The translations under genes and the position numbers were made by a program. The notes below the pieces were generated by a model. It saw only the letters and a list, made by a program, of their open reading frames with translations. It was not told the DNA's origin and did not search any database. This document shows positions 6,984 through 7,662 of a stretch of DNA of 7,662 nt, piece by piece (the first letter of the stretch is position 1; every line of letters starts with the position of its first letter). Source of the stretch: Clostridiales bacterium UBA8153 (GTDB lineage: Bacteria > Bacillota > Sulfobacillia > UBA8153). Where the stretch lies: the NCBI GenBank assembly GCA_003449495.1, contig DMHJ01000239.1, forward strand, positions 1 through 7,662. Direction: 5' to 3'.

Positions 6984-7009
6984 CTCCACCGTCTTCTCCC
7001 TTGCCGGTC
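6967..7009 (-). promoter_or_regulatory. Antiterminator of the PyrR attenuator
   Basis: GACCGGC (7003-7009) pairs perfectly with GCCGGTC (6967-6973). Next to it GGGAG (6996-7000) pairs with CTCCC (6975-6979), with a small AA/G internal loop. This 12-bp structure uses the 3' side of the PyrR-binding stem and the 5' arm plus loop of the terminator, so it excludes both. It is expected to form when uridine nucleotides are low, letting polymerase continue into pyrB. Confidence 0.85.
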
Positions 7010-7030
7010 TCTCAGGACCGTCTTAAAGGG
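6998..7030 (-). promoter_or_regulatory. PyrR-binding loop (anti-antiterminator)
   Basis: The minus strand shows the standard PyrR site. A lower stem CCCTT/AAGGG (7026-7030 with 6998-7002) is followed by an internal loop with a purine-rich 5' side (TAAGA). Above it is a perfect 5-bp upper stem CGGTC/GACCG (7016-7020 with 7005-7009), closing on the hexaloop CTGAGA (7010-7015), which fits CNGNGA. The sequence matches 12 of 14 positions of the recalled consensus ARUCCNGNGAGGYU. PyrR bound to UMP should stabilise this stem, block the antiterminator and cause termination at 6947-6983. Confidence 0.88.
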
Positions 7031-7041
7031 CCGCCTCTCCT

Positions 7042-7614
<573 letters not shown>

Positions 7615-7616
7615 TC

Positions 7617-7653
7617 AAAAAACTCCCTGCCGCCCCTTGGGCTTGCAGAGAGT
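7617..7653 (-). terminator. Intrinsic terminator in the pyrR leader, probable second PyrR attenuator (partly outside window)
   Basis: The arms ACTCTCTGC (7645-7653) and GCAGGGAGT (7622-7630) pair over 9 bp with one G-U. An inner GCCC/GGGC stem (7639-7642 with 7632-7635) extends the hairpin, and a run of six T follows (7617-7622). It stands 8 nt before the pyrR ribosome site, where a free-standing terminator would block the operon unless conditional. By analogy with Bacillus it is the terminator of a leader attenuator; the PyrR-binding loop and most of the antiterminator would lie above 7662 and cannot be seen. Confidence 0.82.
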
Positions 7654-7662
7654 CCCGTGCGC

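Overview
The window holds the front part of a de novo pyrimidine (UMP) biosynthesis operon. Every recognisable gene is on the minus strand, so transcription runs from high to low coordinates: pyrR - attenuator - pyrB - pyrC - carA - carB. The last gene runs off the left edge of the window and lacks roughly its final 20-30 codons. The operon order, a PyrR-type RNA-binding regulator, strong AGGAGGTG ribosome sites, GTG starts and Bacillus/Clostridia-like protein signatures point to a GC-rich Gram-positive bacterium. A Clostridia lineage such as Moorella/Desulfotomaculum relatives is the best guess; I cannot name the species.

Layout from the 5' end of the transcript. At 7617-7653 is an intrinsic terminator just before pyrR; it looks like the 3' half of a leader attenuator whose sensing part lies outside the window. 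pyrR (7042-7596) follows. Between pyrR and pyrB, at 6947-7030, is a complete three-state PyrR attenuator: a PyrR-binding stem-loop with the canonical CNGNGA hexaloop, an overlapping antiterminator, and an overlapping terminator with a T-rich tail. Then comes about 400 nt of unusual leader (6551-6950) without a convincing gene. pyrB (5624-6550) and pyrC (4329-5627) overlap by a GTGA junction. A 69-nt AT-richer gap, with a candidate internal promoter at the end of pyrC, precedes carA (3147-4259). carB starts 2 nt after the carA stop.

Functionally, CarA and CarB make carbamoyl phosphate from glutamine, bicarbonate and ATP. PyrB joins it to aspartate, and PyrC closes the ring to dihydroorotate. 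PyrR senses uridine nucleotides and ends transcription upstream of the enzyme genes when they are plentiful. The remaining steps (dihydroorotate dehydrogenase, PyrE, PyrF) are not in the window and would be expected downstream of carB. No uracil permease gene is present between pyrR and pyrB.

The genes themselves are ordinary. The points worth attention are the attenuator, degenerate PyrR-motif copies in the long pyrB leader, the possible carAB promoter, and several substitutions in the glutaminase domain of CarA. I see no mobile element, CRISPR array, tRNA or rRNA, and no evidence for a wholly new system.
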